This document shows positions 34,436 through 43,929 of a stretch of DNA of 64,000 nucleotides, one piece after another. The notes under the pieces are model-generated. The model was not told the DNA's origin and did not search any database. It saw only the letters and a list, made by a program, of their open reading frames with translations. Both the position numbers and the translations under genes were made by a program. Within the stretch, counting starts at the first letter, position 1, and every line of letters starts with the position of its first letter. Source of the DNA: Shinella yambaruensis (GTDB lineage: Bacteria; Pseudomonadota; Alphaproteobacteria; Rhizobiales; Rhizobiaceae); the NCBI RefSeq assembly GCF_022899355.1, contig NZ_JALJCK010000002.1, positions 1 through 64,000 on the forward strand, written 5' to 3'.

Positions 34436-37354
34436 ATGACAGGTGAAATGACTCTGGTCCTGCTGGTCTGCCTTCCCTTCGCGGGAAGCCTTGCGGCGAC
34501 CATTCTGCTGCGGACCGATTCGAGGGTCCTTGCCGCGCGCATGTCCGGTGCCGTGGCCTTTGTCAGCCTGGTGCTGACCGCCGCGCTCTATCCCGCGGTG
34601 CGCGACGGCGGCAGGGTCCGGCTCGATCTCGAATGGCTGCCGCAGCTCGGGCTCAACGTCACGCTTAGAATGGATGGCTTCGCCTGGCTCTTTGCGATGC
34701 TCATCACCGGCATCGGCTGCCTCATCGTGCTCTATGCGCGCTACTACATGTCGGAGGAGGATCCGGTCCCGCGCTTCTTCTCCTTCCTGCTTGCCTTCAT
34801 GGGTTCGATGCTCGGCATCGTGCTATCGGGCAACGTCATCCTGCTCTCGGTGTTCTGGGAGCTGACCAGCATCTTCTCCTTCCTCCTGATCAGCTACTGG
34901 CACAACAATGCCGCCGCCCGCGACGGTGCGCGCATGGCGCTGACGATCACCGGCATCGGCGGCTTCTGTCTGCTCGCCGGCCTCCTCGTGCTCGGCCATA
35001 TCGTCGGCAGCTACGATCTCGACGTTGTGCTTTCGTCCGGCGATCAGATCAAGGCGCATCCGCTCTACCTGACGGCGCTGGTGCTGATCCTCATCGGCGC
35101 GCTGACGAAGAGCGCGCAGGTGCCGTTCCACTTCTGGCTGCCCAATGCGATGGCCGCGCCGACGCCCGTCTCGGCCTATCTGCATTCGGCGACCATGGTG
35201 AAGGCGGGCGTCTTCCTGCTCGTGCGGCTCTGGCCGGCGCTGTCGGGCACCTATGAATGGTTCATGCTGGTCGGCATCGCCGGTGTCAGCACGCTGATCC
35301 TCGGCGCCTATTTCGCGATGTTCCAGCAGGACCTGAAGGGGCTGCTCGCCTATTCGACGATCAGCCATCTCGGTCTCATCACCACGCTGCTCAGCCTCGG
35401 CAGCCCGGTTGCGGCCGTCGCGGCGATCTTCCACATGATGAACCACGCCACCTTCAAGGCCTCGCTCTTCATGGCCGCCGGCATCATCGACCACGAGACC
35501 GGCACGCGCGACATGCGACGATTGAGCGGGCTCTTCAAGTACCTGCCGATAACGGGCACGCTCGCCATGGTGGCGAGCGCGGCGATGGCCGGCGTGCCGC
35601 TGCTCAACGGCTTCATCTCCAAGGAAATGTTCTTCGCCGAGGCGGTTGAGACGCATGCCGATTCCGTGCTCGACCGCATGCTGCCCTATGTCGCCACGCT
35701 TGCCGGCGCCTTCTCGGTCGCCTATTCGCTCCGCTTCATCCACATGGTCTTCTTCGGCCCCGAGCCGACCGACCTGCCGAAGCCCAAGCCGCACGAGCCG
35801 CCACACTGGATGCGCTTCCCCATCGAGTTCCTGGTGCTCGCCTGCCTCGTCGTCGGCATCATCCCGTCGCTCTCGATCGGCCCGTTCCTGCATTCGGCCG
35901 TCGTCTCGGTGCTCGGCACGCGCACGCCGGAATATAGCCTCGCCGTCTGGCACGGCATCAACACCCCGCTCATCATGAGCATGATCGCGCTCATCGGCGG
36001 CGCCGCGCTCTACGCGGTGCTGAAGGACTATCTTGCCAGATGCGACGACGGCCCGCCGCTCTTCCGCCATCTCGGCGGCCAGCGCATCTTCGAGCGCGTG
36101 CTCGTCACGGTCTCCTGGAAATGGGCGCGCTGGCTTGAGAGCCGCCTCAGCACCCGCAATCTCCAGCCGCAGCTGCGCCTCGTCGCGGCGGCCGGCTTGC
36201 TGGCGGGCGTCGTGCCGCTCTACATGGCGGGCTTCGCGCCGACGCCGCTGGTCTTCGGCGACATCGATCCCATCTTCGCCGCCATCTGGAGCATCGGCGC
36301 CTTCTGCGCGCTGGGTGCGGCCTATCAGGCGAAATACCATCGCCTTGCTGCGCTCGTCCTGCTCGGCGGCGCGGGCATCACGACCTGCATCACCTTCGTC
36401 TGGCTCTCCGCGCCGGATCTTGCCATCACGCAGCTCGTCGTGGAAATCGTCACGACGGTCCTGCTGCTGCTCGGCCTGCGCTGGCTGCCCAAGCGCTCGG
36501 AGAAGGTCGACAACTCCGTCACCCTGTCGGCCCGCAGCCGCCGCTTCCGCGACTTCCTGCTCGCGGTCTCCTGCGGCTTCGGCATGTTCGTCTTCTCCTA
36601 CGCGATCATGAACCAGCCGGTGCCGGACGCCATTGCCAGCTACTTCCTCGAAAAGGCCTATACGGAAGGGGGCGGGCGAAACGTCGTCAACGTCATCCTC
36701 GTCGATTTCCGCGGCTTCGACACGATGGGCGAGATCGCGGTTCTGGCCATCGTGGCGCTGACGGTCTTCGCGCTCCTGCGCCGTTTCCGGCCCGCGCCGG
36801 ACAGCATCGAGAAGCCGGAGCAGCAGCTTATCCAGGCCGCCTATGACGCCGAACGCCCCGAGCGCTCGGCGGGCGACACGGTGCGCGACTACCTGCTGGT
36901 GCCTTCGGTCATCATGCAGTGGATGTTCCCGGTCATCATCACCTTCGCCATCTATCTCTTCCTGCGCGGCCATGACCTGCCGGGCGGCGGTTTTGCCGGC
37001 GGGGTCACCATGGCGATCGCCTTCCTGCTGCAATATCTGGGCGGCGGCGTGCGCTGGTCGGAGGACAGGCTGCGCATCCTGCCGCTGCGCTGGATGGGCG
37101 TCGGCCTGCTGCTGGCCGCGATCACGGGCATGGGCGCGTGGGCGTTCGGCTATCCGTTCCTGACGAGCTATTCGCAATATGTCGAGATACCCTTCATCGG
37201 CAAGGTGCCGGCGGCGACCGCGCTGTTCTTCGACCTCGGGGTCTTCTCGCTCGTCGTCGGCGCGACGGTGCTGATCCTCATCGCGCTCGCGCACCAGTCC
37301 ATACGCATGCATCGGGTTCGCAATCTCGAAGCCCCCAAGGCGGAGGAGGCCTGA
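34436..37354 (+). CDS. phaA: PhaAB/MrpAB fusion subunit of multisubunit cation/H+ antiporter
   Basis: A 972-residue membrane protein. Residues 1 to about 790 form MrpA, related to the NuoL proton-pumping subunit of complex I, with conserved PFHFWLPNAMAAPTPVSAYL and HSATMVKAGVFLLVRLWPAL. The C-terminal part (about 815-960) is an MrpB domain with the diagnostic GHDLPGGGFAGG. Such A-B fusions are typical of rhizobial pha systems. It exports Na+ or K+ in exchange for protons. An in-frame ATG at 34448 is an alternative start. phaC overlaps its stop. Confidence 0.95.
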   Translation: MTGEMTLVLLVCLPFAGSLAATILLRTDSRVLAARMSGAVAFVSLVLTAALYPAVRDGGRVRLDLEWLPQLGLNVTLRMDGFAWLFAMLITGIGCLIVLYARYYMSEEDPVPRFFSFLLAFMGSMLGIVLSGNVILLSVFWELTSIFSFLLISYWHNNAAARDGARMALTITGIGGFCLLAGLLVLGHIVGSYDLDVVLSSGDQIKAHPLYLTALVLILIGALTKSAQVPFHFWLPNAMAAPTPVSAYLHSATMVKAGVFLLVRLWPALSGTYEWFMLVGIAGVSTLILGAYFAMFQQDLKGLLAYSTISHLGLITTLLSLGSPVAAVAAIFHMMNHATFKASLFMAAGIIDHETGTRDMRRLSGLFKYLPITGTLAMVASAAMAGVPLLNGFISKEMFFAEAVETHADSVLDRMLPYVATLAGAFSVAYSLRFIHMVFFGPEPTDLPKPKPHEPPHWMRFPIEFLVLACLVVGIIPSLSIGPFLHSAVVSVLGTRTPEYSLAVWHGINTPLIMSMIALIGGAALYAVLKDYLARCDDGPPLFRHLGGQRIFERVLVTVSWKWARWLESRLSTRNLQPQLRLVAAAGLLAGVVPLYMAGFAPTPLVFGDIDPIFAAIWSIGAFCALGAAYQAKYHRLAALVLLGGAGITTCITFVWLSAPDLAITQLVVEIVTTVLLLLGLRWLPKRSEKVDNSVTLSARSRRFRDFLLAVSCGFGMFVFSYAIMNQPVPDAIASYFLEKAYTEGGGRNVVNVILVDFRGFDTMGEIAVLAIVALTVFALLRRFRPAPDSIEKPEQQLIQAAYDAERPERSAGDTVRDYLLVPSVIMQWMFPVIITFAIYLFLRGHDLPGGGFAGGVTMAIAFLLQYLGGGVRWSEDRLRILPLRWMGVGLLLAAITGMGAWAFGYPFLTSYSQYVEIPFIGKVPAATALFFDLGVFSLVVGATVLILIALAHQSIRMHRVRNLEAPKAEEA

Positions 37355-37692
37355 TGGAACTCGTTCTTTCGATCGGTATCGGCATCATGACGGGCTCGGG
37401 CGTCTGGCTCATCCTGCGCCCGCGCACCTACCAGGTCATCATCGGCCTTTCGCTGCTGTCCTATGCGGTGAACCTCTTCATCTTCGCCGTCGGCGGGGTG
37501 AAATCCAATGCCGCGCCGCTGCTGGAGGAGGGCGTCGACATCTCGACGATGACCGATCCGGTGCCGCATGCCCTGGTGCTCACCGCCATCGTCATCGGCT
37601 TTGCCACGACGGCGCTCTTCCTCGTGGTGCTGCTCGCCGCCCGCGGCCTCACCGGCACGGACCATGTCGACGGCAGGGAGCAGCCGAAATGA
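37354..37692 (+). CDS. phaC: PhaC/MrpC antiporter subunit
   Basis: A 112-residue NuoK-like protein with three helices: about 4-22, 29-47 (YQVIIGLSLLSYAVNLFIF) and 72-95 (DPVPHALVLTAIVIGFATTA). It starts at an ATG overlapping the PhaAB stop, and its stop overlaps phaD. Confidence 0.95.
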   Translation: MELVLSIGIGIMTGSGVWLILRPRTYQVIIGLSLLSYAVNLFIFAVGGVKSNAAPLLEEGVDISTMTDPVPHALVLTAIVIGFATTALFLVVLLAARGLTGTDHVDGREQPK

Positions 37693-39326
37693 GCGGCTGG
37701 CAGCAACACCTCATCATCGCGCCCATCGTCATCCCGCTCGTCGCGGGCGCGCTCCTCCTGTTCTTCGACGAGCGCGACCGCGTCCTGAAGGCGATGATCA
37801 GCGTCGTGTCGTGCCTTGCGCTCGCCGCGATCGCCATCAGCCTGTTCCGCCTGGCGAACAACGGCCCGGACAGTTTCGAGGGCGTCTACCTGCTCGGCAA
37901 CTGGCCGGCGCCCTTCGGCATCGTGCTCGTCGTCGACCGGCTCTCGGCGCTGATGCTCGTCCTCGCCTCGATCCTCGCCATCCCGGCGCTGGTCTTCGCG
38001 CTTGCCCGCTGGCATGCGGCGGGTGCGCATTTCCATTCGCTGTTCCAGTTCCTGCTGATGGGCCTCAACGGCGCCTTCCTGACGGGGGATCTCTTCAACC
38101 TCTTCGTCTTCTTCGAGGTGATGCTCGCCGCGTCCTACGGCCTCCTGATGCACGGCTCCGGCTCCATGCGCGTCAAGGCCGGCATGCACTATATCGCCGT
38201 CAATCTTGCCGCCGCGCTCTGCTTCCTGATCGGCGTCAGCGCCATCTACGGCTCGGCCGGCACGCTCAACATGGCGGACCTTGCCGTGCGCATCGGCGAG
38301 ATCGAGGGCGAGCGGCGCATGCTGCTGGAGGCCGGCGCCGGCATCCTCGGCATCGTCTTCCTGATCAAGGCGGGCATGTGGCCGCTGAACTTCTGGCTGC
38401 CGGGCGCCTACAGCGCCGCGACGGCGCCCGTCGCCGGCATCTTCGCCATCATGAGCAAGGTCGGCATCTATGTCATCCTCCGGCTCTCGCTGCTCGTCTT
38501 CGGGCAGGGGGATTCGGCCGGCCTCGGCCTCAACGTGCTGCTCTACGGCGGCATGGCGACCATCGCCTTCGGCACGATCGGGGTTCTCGCCTCGCAGGCG
38601 CTCGGGCGGCTGGCGAGCTATTCCGTGCTCGTCTCCTCCGGCACGCTGCTGGCCGTCCTCGGCTTCAGCAACGGCCAGGTGACGGCCGGCGCGCTGTTCT
38701 ACATGGTCAGTTCCACGCTGACGATCGCCGCCTTCTTCATGCTGATCGAACTCGTCGAGCGCGGGCAGGATGCGGGCGCCTCGGTTCTCGCCGTGACCAT
38801 GGAGGCTTACGGCGATGCGGACGAGGAGGACGAGGAGGTCGAGGTCGGCGTCACCATGCCCGGCACGATCGCCGTGCTCGGCATCTGCTTTGCCGCCTGC
38901 GGCATCCTGCTCTCCGGCCTGCCGCCGCTCTCCGGCTTCGTCGCGAAATTCGCCATGCTGTCGGGCATGATCGGAACGGGTGCGAACAGCGAAGCGCCGA
39001 TCGCCGCGTCCGCGTGGTGGATCGTCGGCCTGCTCATCCTGTCGGGGCTGGCGGCGCTGATCTCGATGACCCGCGCCGGCATCCGCACCTTCTGGGCCTC
39101 GATGGAGGGCACCGTGCCGCGCGTCCTCGTCATGGAGATGGCGCCGGTCATGCTCTTGATCGCGCTGACGCTGGCGCTCACCATCAAGGCCGGTCCGGCG
39201 ATGGGCTATATGGAGGAGACCATCCGCAACCTGCAGCAGCCGGCCGTCTATATCGACGCCGTGATCAATGCACGCCGCGCAGGGGTTGCCGAACCCAGCG
39301 GACCGGACGGCGGGGGAGGGATCTGA
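37689..39326 (+). CDS. phaD: PhaD/MrpD antiporter subunit
   Basis: A 545-residue NuoM/N-like membrane protein with about 14 helices. LIKAGMWPLNFWLPGAYSAA and PVAGIFAIMSKVGIYVILRL carry the conserved channel lysines. It is longer than the usual 490-500 residues, partly from an acidic insertion (DADEEDEEVEVG, about 377-388) in a loop. It starts within the phaC stop. Confidence 0.95.
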   Translation: MSGWQQHLIIAPIVIPLVAGALLLFFDERDRVLKAMISVVSCLALAAIAISLFRLANNGPDSFEGVYLLGNWPAPFGIVLVVDRLSALMLVLASILAIPALVFALARWHAAGAHFHSLFQFLLMGLNGAFLTGDLFNLFVFFEVMLAASYGLLMHGSGSMRVKAGMHYIAVNLAAALCFLIGVSAIYGSAGTLNMADLAVRIGEIEGERRMLLEAGAGILGIVFLIKAGMWPLNFWLPGAYSAATAPVAGIFAIMSKVGIYVILRLSLLVFGQGDSAGLGLNVLLYGGMATIAFGTIGVLASQALGRLASYSVLVSSGTLLAVLGFSNGQVTAGALFYMVSSTLTIAAFFMLIELVERGQDAGASVLAVTMEAYGDADEEDEEVEVGVTMPGTIAVLGICFAACGILLSGLPPLSGFVAKFAMLSGMIGTGANSEAPIAASAWWIVGLLILSGLAALISMTRAGIRTFWASMEGTVPRVLVMEMAPVMLLIALTLALTIKAGPAMGYMEETIRNLQQPAVYIDAVINARRAGVAEPSGPDGGGGI

Positions 39327-39327
39327 C

Positions 39328-39804
39328 ATGCTGCCCTATCCGTTGCTCAGCGCCTCGCTCGTCATCATGTGGCTCGCCCTCAACGGCTTCACGCCCGGCC
39401 ACTTCATCCTCGGCTGCATCGTGTCGGTCTTCGCCTCCTGGGGCATGGCGGCGCTTCGCCCCGTAAAGCCGCGCCTGCCGAAATGGTATCTGCTGCCGAA
39501 GCTCGTCGGCATCGTGCTCTACGATATCCTGCGCTCGAACCTCGCCGTCGCCTCGATCCTGCTGACCGGCGGCCGGCGCAAGCACAAGTCCGGCTTCATC
39601 ACCGTGCCGATCGAGCTTGAAAACCCGACGGCGCTGGCGGTGCTTGCCGTCGTCATAACGAGCACGCCCGGCACGGCCTGGCTGGAATACAATTCGCTCA
39701 GCAAGACGGTGCTGATCCACGTCCTCGACCTCGTCGACGAGGCGGAGTGGCAGGCGCTGATCAAGACCCGCTACGAGGCGCTGCTGATGGAGATCTTCAA
39801 ATGA
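39328..39804 (+). CDS. phaE: PhaE/MrpE antiporter subunit
   Basis: A 158-residue protein with two or three N-terminal helices, then a cytoplasmic part containing [20 protein letters not shown] (about 111-130), the MrpE hallmark. It follows phaD with a one-base gap and overlaps phaF by four bases. Confidence 0.95.
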   Translation: MLPYPLLSASLVIMWLALNGFTPGHFILGCIVSVFASWGMAALRPVKPRLPKWYLLPKLVGIVLYDILRSNLAVASILLTGGRRKHKSGFITVPIELENPTALAVLAVVITSTPGTAWLEYNSLSKTVLIHVLDLVDEAEWQALIKTRYEALLMEIFK

Positions 39805-40082
39805 GCCACACGATCCTCGCCTGGTCGGTCACCATCGCGCAGGTGTTCCTCGCCATCGCCATGGCGCTTGCGGCGTTGCGCATGTTCCGCGGCCCGCGCG
39901 CGCAGGACCGCGTGCTGGCGCTCGATACGCTCTATGTGAACTCCATGCTGCTGCTCATGGTCTTCGGCATGCGCACCGGCAAGGTCATCTATTTCGAGGC
40001 TTCGCTCGTCATCGGCATGCTCGGCTTCGTGGCGACCGTCGCCCTTGCCAAGTTCCTGATGCGCGGGGAGGTGATCGAATGA
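39801..40082 (+). CDS. phaF: PhaF/MrpF antiporter subunit
   Basis: A 93-residue protein with three helices. [16 protein letters not shown] (about 29-44) is diagnostic of MrpF. It overlaps both neighbours by four bases (ATGA). Confidence 0.95.
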   Translation: MSHTILAWSVTIAQVFLAIAMALAALRMFRGPRAQDRVLALDTLYVNSMLLLMVFGMRTGKVIYFEASLVIGMLGFVATVALAKFLMRGEVIE

Positions 40083-40474
40083 ACGTGATCGAACATGCGG
40101 GCGACCTGCCGGCCTGGGCGGCGCTGGCCGTCTCCTTCTTCCTCGTCGTCGGCGCCGGCCTGACGCTCACCGGCACGATCGGCTTTGCCCGCCTGCCGAC
40201 CTTCTACGAGCGCATCCACGCACCGACGCTCGGCACGAGCTGGGGCACGGGCGGCATCGTCATGGCCTCGATGATCTTCTTCACCGTGCTCGCCACCCGT
40301 CCCGTCGTGCACGAGATCCTGATCGGCATCTTCGTGACGGTGACGACGCCCGTCACGCTGATGCTGCTCGCCCGCGCCGCCCTGCATCGCGACCGGGCGG
40401 AGGGCAATCCGGAGGTGCCGGCCGAGGCGCCGCTCGAACGGGAGGCCGAGGGGCAGCCCGCCGCGGGCGATTAG
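40079..40474 (+). CDS. phaG: PhaG/MrpG antiporter subunit
   Basis: A 131-residue protein with three helices. [20 protein letters not shown] (about 34-53) is the MrpG signature. The C-terminal 25 residues are charged and cytoplasmic. It is the last gene of the operon and is followed by a strong terminator. Confidence 0.95.
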   Translation: MNVIEHAGDLPAWAALAVSFFLVVGAGLTLTGTIGFARLPTFYERIHAPTLGTSWGTGGIVMASMIFFTVLATRPVVHEILIGIFVTVTTPVTLMLLARAALHRDRAEGNPEVPAEAPLEREAEGQPAAGD

Positions 40475-40507
40475 CCGCGAGGCTTTCCATTCCATCGTCA
40501 TTCCCGG

Positions 40508-40536
40508 ACGGGCCGATCTCTGATCGGCCCGTTTTT
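40508..40536 (+). terminator. Rho-independent terminator of the pha operon
   Basis: A perfect 11-bp stem ACGGGCCGATC/GATCGGCCCGT with a TCT loop is followed by a run of five T, 33 bp after the phaG stop. Confidence 0.93.
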
Positions 40537-40571
40537 CATGGGCGATGAAGCTGCTCATGGATGATTGGCGC

Positions 40572-40615
40572 TTGACAGCCGAGGCGCGCCGCATAATGCT
40601 AAGATGTCAGACCAA
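40572..40615 (+). promoter_or_regulatory. Sigma70-type promoter with FadR-type operator
   Basis: TTGACA (40572-40577) and TAATGC (40594-40599) are spaced by 16 bp. TGTCAGACCAA (40605-40615) lies at the expected transcription start. Its complement reads TTGGTCTGACA, the form of many FadR/GntR operators. This suggests autorepression, and it shows that the in-frame ATG at 40604 is not the start. Confidence 0.7.
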
Positions 40616-40651
40616 TTTGAGAAGCTGACGCGAAACAGGGGAATTGGCATC

Positions 40652-41374
40652 ATGCCAGGCGAACCGAGCGACAGGCCGCAGATCGAGCCGTTGCCGCCCA
40701 TCGACCGGGCGCGGCAGGTGACGGAGGCGCTCGCCTCCTATATCGACCGCGCCAGCCTTGCGGCCGGTGACCGGCTGCCGGCCGAACGCGAGCTGATGGC
40801 GGCGCTGGCGGTCGGCCGCTCGACGATCCGCGAGGCGATCCGCCATTTCCAGGCGCTCGGCGTCATCGAGAGCCGGAAGGGCAGCGGCACCTATCTCCTG
40901 AAGCCGATCACCACGGCGACGGTGCACATGCCGCTCTCCTTCGATGCGGCGCATCTGCGCGACGTGCTGCTCCAGACGCTGGAGGTGCGCCGCGGCATCG
41001 AATGCGAGGCCGGCATGGTGGCCGCGCGGCGGCGCACGGCGGAGGATGTCGCCGTCATCGAGGCGAAGCTCGACGAGATGGAGCGGGTGCATCTCTCCAA
41101 GGGCACGTCCGGGCCGGAAGACCTCGCCTTCCACCTCGCCATCTACGATGCCACGCACAATCCGCTGTTCAAGCAGCTTCTGGAACAGATGCGCGGCGCC
41201 TTCGAGCGTTTCTGGGAAAAGCCGTTCAACCGGCCGGACTTCGCCCGCCGTTCCTTCCCGTTCCACCGCACGCTCTTCAACGCCATCGCCGCCCGCGATC
41301 CCGAGGCGGCGCGGGCGGAAACCCTGAAGATCCTCGCCGTCGTCGAGGAAGACATCAAGGACATGTCCCGATGA
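40652..41374 (+). CDS. GntR/FadR-family transcriptional regulator
   Basis: A 240-residue regulator with an N-terminal winged helix (LPAERELMAALAVGRSTIRE, about residues 36-55) and a C-terminal FCD ligand domain. The ATG at 40652 has GGGGAA upstream and lies downstream of the inferred transcription start. It heads an operon with a PLP-dependent lyase and a maltose-class ABC transporter, and overlaps the lyase gene by four bases. It is likely the local repressor. Confidence 0.9.
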   Translation: MPGEPSDRPQIEPLPPIDRARQVTEALASYIDRASLAAGDRLPAERELMAALAVGRSTIREAIRHFQALGVIESRKGSGTYLLKPITTATVHMPLSFDAAHLRDVLLQTLEVRRGIECEAGMVAARRRTAEDVAVIEAKLDEMERVHLSKGTSGPEDLAFHLAIYDATHNPLFKQLLEQMRGAFERFWEKPFNRPDFARRSFPFHRTLFNAIAARDPEAARAETLKILAVVEEDIKDMSR

Positions 41375-42543
41375 TCAACGGCGCCGATCCGTTCGACTTT
41401 GCCGCCCTCACCGTGGCCCATGACGAGGCGAACGCCTTCGACGCGGTGGTGCCGCCCATCGTGCAGACCTCGCTCTTTACCTTCAAGGACTATGACGAGA
41501 TGGTGGCCGCCTATCGCGGCGAGATCGTGCGGCCGATCTATACGCGCGGCCTCAACCCGACGGTGCGCGCCTTCGAGGAGATGCTGGCAAAGCTGGAAGG
41601 CGGCGAGGACGCGTTGGGCTTTGCGAGCGGCATGGCGGCGATCTCTTCCACCGTGCTTTCCTTCGTCGAGCCGGGCGACCGCATCGTCGCCGTGCGCCAT
41701 TGCTATCCGGATGCCTTCCGCCTGTTCGGCACGCATCTCAAGCGCATGAAGATCGAGGTGACCTATGTCGACGGGCGCGACGAGGAGGCGGTGGCAAAAG
41801 CCCTGCCGGGCGCCAAGCTGCTCTATCTCGAAAGCCCGACGAGCTGGGTGATGGAGGCGCACGATGTCGGCGCGCTCGCCGCCCTTGCCCGGCGCCACGG
41901 CATCGTCAGCGTCATCGACAACAGCTGGGCGAGCCCCGTCTTCCAGCGGCCGCTGACGCTCGGCGTCGATCTCGTGCTGCATTCGGCCTCTAAATATCTC
42001 GGCGGCCACAGCGACGTCGTCGCCGGTGTCGTCGCCGGCTCGAAGGAGCTGGTCGGCCGCATCCGCTCGGAGGCCTATCCCTATCTCGGCGGCAAGCTCT
42101 CGCCCTTCGACGCCTGGCTGCTGGTGCGGGGCCTGCGCACCCTGCCGATCCGCATGAAGGCGCACGAGGCCTCGGCGCTTGAAATCGCCAGGCGCCTGCA
42201 GGCGCTCGACATCGTCGACAAGGTCTTCCATCCCGCGCTCGCCAACCGCCTGCCGCCGGGATTGACCGGCACGTCGGGCCTCTTCTCCTTCACCTTCCGT
42301 GAAGGCATCGACATCCGCGCCTTCGCCGACCGCCTGACGCTCTTCAAGCTCGGCGTCTCCTGGGGCGGGCATGAGAGCCTGATCGTGCCGGGCGAGGTGG
42401 TTCTTCAGCAGAAAGCCGAGCCGAATTCCGCGCATGCCTTCGGCATCGATGCGCGGTCCGTGCGTCTCCATGTCGGCCTGGAGGGAACCGAGGCCCTGTG
42501 GAGTGATCTGGACGCGGCGATAACGGCCGCGACCGAAACCTGA
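41371..42543 (+). CDS. Cys/Met-metabolism PLP enzyme (cystathionine beta-lyase-like)
   Basis: A 390-residue fold-type I enzyme of the gamma family. YTRGLNPTVRAFEEMLAKLE (about 57-76) is the usual phosphate-binding N-terminal segment. DNSWASP lies near 183-189, and SASKYLGGHSD carries the PLP lysine Lys208. Members cleave or form C-S bonds (cystathionine, methionine or homoserine derivatives). Sitting between a FadR regulator and an ABC importer, it may process an imported sulfur or amino compound; the substrate is unknown. Confidence 0.88.
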   Translation: MINGADPFDFAALTVAHDEANAFDAVVPPIVQTSLFTFKDYDEMVAAYRGEIVRPIYTRGLNPTVRAFEEMLAKLEGGEDALGFASGMAAISSTVLSFVEPGDRIVAVRHCYPDAFRLFGTHLKRMKIEVTYVDGRDEEAVAKALPGAKLLYLESPTSWVMEAHDVGALAALARRHGIVSVIDNSWASPVFQRPLTLGVDLVLHSASKYLGGHSDVVAGVVAGSKELVGRIRSEAYPYLGGKLSPFDAWLLVRGLRTLPIRMKAHEASALEIARRLQALDIVDKVFHPALANRLPPGLTGTSGLFSFTFREGIDIRAFADRLTLFKLGVSWGGHESLIVPGEVVLQQKAEPNSAHAFGIDARSVRLHVGLEGTEALWSDLDAAITAATET

Positions 42544-42583
42544 CGTCAAACTTCGAAGCAGAACCAGAAAAGAGGGAACGACC

Positions 42584-43843
42584 ATGAAGAGACTTTTGAC
42601 TGCAGCACTCATCACCACCCTGATGGCGTCGAGCGCCTTGGCCGATACGACGCTCAAACTCGTCGAGGTGATCACCAGCCCCGAGCGCACCGAGACGCTG
42701 AAATCCATCGTCGGGAAATTCGAGGCGGAAAATCCCGGCACCAAGGTCGAGATCATCTCGCTGCCCTGGGGCGAGGCCTTCCAGAAGTTCGCCACGATGG
42801 TCTCGGCCGGCGAGGTGCCGGACGTCATGGAAATGCCCGACACCTGGTTGTCGCTCTATGCCAACAACGGCATGCTGGAGAGCCTGGAGCCGTATCTTGC
42901 CAAATGGGAGCACACGTCCGGCCTGACGGCGCGTGCCCTGGAGCTCGGCCGCGACATCGACGACACGGCCTATATGCTGCCCTACGGCTTCTACCTGCGC
43001 GCCATGTTCTACAACAAGAAGCTGCTCGAAGAGGCCGGCGTTTCCGAGCCGCCGAAGACGCTGGACGAATTCGCCGAGGCCTCCAAGAAGGTTTCGGCGC
43101 TGCCCGGCAAATACGGCTATTGCCTGCGCGGCGGTCCGGGCGGGCTCAACGGCTGGGTGATGTTCGGCGCCACCATGGCCGGCGACAATAAATTCTTCAA
43201 CGAGGACGGCACCTCCACCTTCAACAGCGAAGGCTGGGTGAAGGGCCTGACCTTCCTGATCGACCTCTACAAGAACGGTTACGCCCCGAAGGACAGCGTC
43301 AACTGGGGCTTCAACGAGATCGTCGCCGGCTTCTATTCGGGCACCTGCGCCTTCCTCGACCAGGATCCGGACGCGCTCATCGCCATTGCCGAGCGCATGA
43401 AGGCGGAAGACTACGGCATCATGACCATGCCGAAGGGACCGGCCGGAAAGACCTTCCCGACGATCGGTTTCGCCGGCTGGTCGATGTTCGCCTCCAGCGC
43501 CAACAAGGATCTCGCCTGGAAGCTGATCGAGACGCTCGAAGGGCCGGAAGGCAATATCGAGTGGAACAAGCGCACGGGCGCGCTGCCGGTGCACACGTCC
43601 GCGGAGAAGGACCCGTTCTATGCCAGCGAGCAGTTCAAGGGCTGGTTCGCCGAGCTGGAGGACAAGGACGCCGTGCCGACCGTGATGCCGACGCATCTGG
43701 AAGAGTTCGCCTTCTTCAAGGATTCGCTGGTCATCAAGACCTCGCAGGAAGCCCTTCTCGGCGACATCACGCCGGAGGACCTTGCCAACCAGTGGGCGGA
43801 CTACCTGACCAAGGCCCAGCAAAAGTTCCTCGCCAAGAAATAG
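42584..43843 (+). CDS. Family 1 (maltose-class) ABC periplasmic binding protein
   Basis: A 419-residue exported binding protein (signal LLTAALITTLMASSALA, cut before DTTLK). FEAENPGTKVEIISLPWGEA (about 46-65), GEVPDVMEMPDTWLS and YMLPYGFYLRAMFYNKKLLE are typical of the family 1 extracellular sugar-binding fold. It belongs with the two permeases and the ATPase downstream. The ligand is unclear because the operon carries a Cys/Met lyase rather than sugar enzymes. Confidence 0.92.
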   Translation: MKRLLTAALITTLMASSALADTTLKLVEVITSPERTETLKSIVGKFEAENPGTKVEIISLPWGEAFQKFATMVSAGEVPDVMEMPDTWLSLYANNGMLESLEPYLAKWEHTSGLTARALELGRDIDDTAYMLPYGFYLRAMFYNKKLLEEAGVSEPPKTLDEFAEASKKVSALPGKYGYCLRGGPGGLNGWVMFGATMAGDNKFFNEDGTSTFNSEGWVKGLTFLIDLYKNGYAPKDSVNWGFNEIVAGFYSGTCAFLDQDPDALIAIAERMKAEDYGIMTMPKGPAGKTFPTIGFAGWSMFASSANKDLAWKLIETLEGPEGNIEWNKRTGALPVHTSAEKDPFYASEQFKGWFAELEDKDAVPTVMPTHLEEFAFFKDSLVIKTSQEALLGDITPEDLANQWADYLTKAQQKFLAKK

Positions 43844-43854
43844 GCTGAGGAGCG

Positions 43855-43886
43855 CTCCGGGCGGAGACACGAGGCTCCGCCCGGAG
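43855..43886. other. Intercistronic hairpin after the binding-protein gene
   Basis: CTCCGGGCGGAG (43855-43866) and CTCCGCCCGGAG (43875-43886) are a perfect 12-bp inverted repeat with an 8-base loop and no T-run. Such hairpins often protect the upstream binding-protein message and lower permease expression. Confidence 0.75.
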
Positions 43887-43929
43887 ACACTGTTTGGAAC
43901 GCCCCGCCACCTTCAACGGAAGCGAGACG

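Noticed and set aside
34823-37312. 829-codon minus-strand open frame
   Set aside because: Antisense shadow of phaAB, with no domain and a skewed Asp/Glu/Arg composition.
40604-40651. Upstream ATG (40604) as start of the FadR-type regulator
   Set aside because: It lies at or before the inferred transcription start and inside the operator-like sequence; ATG 40652 has a better ribosome site.
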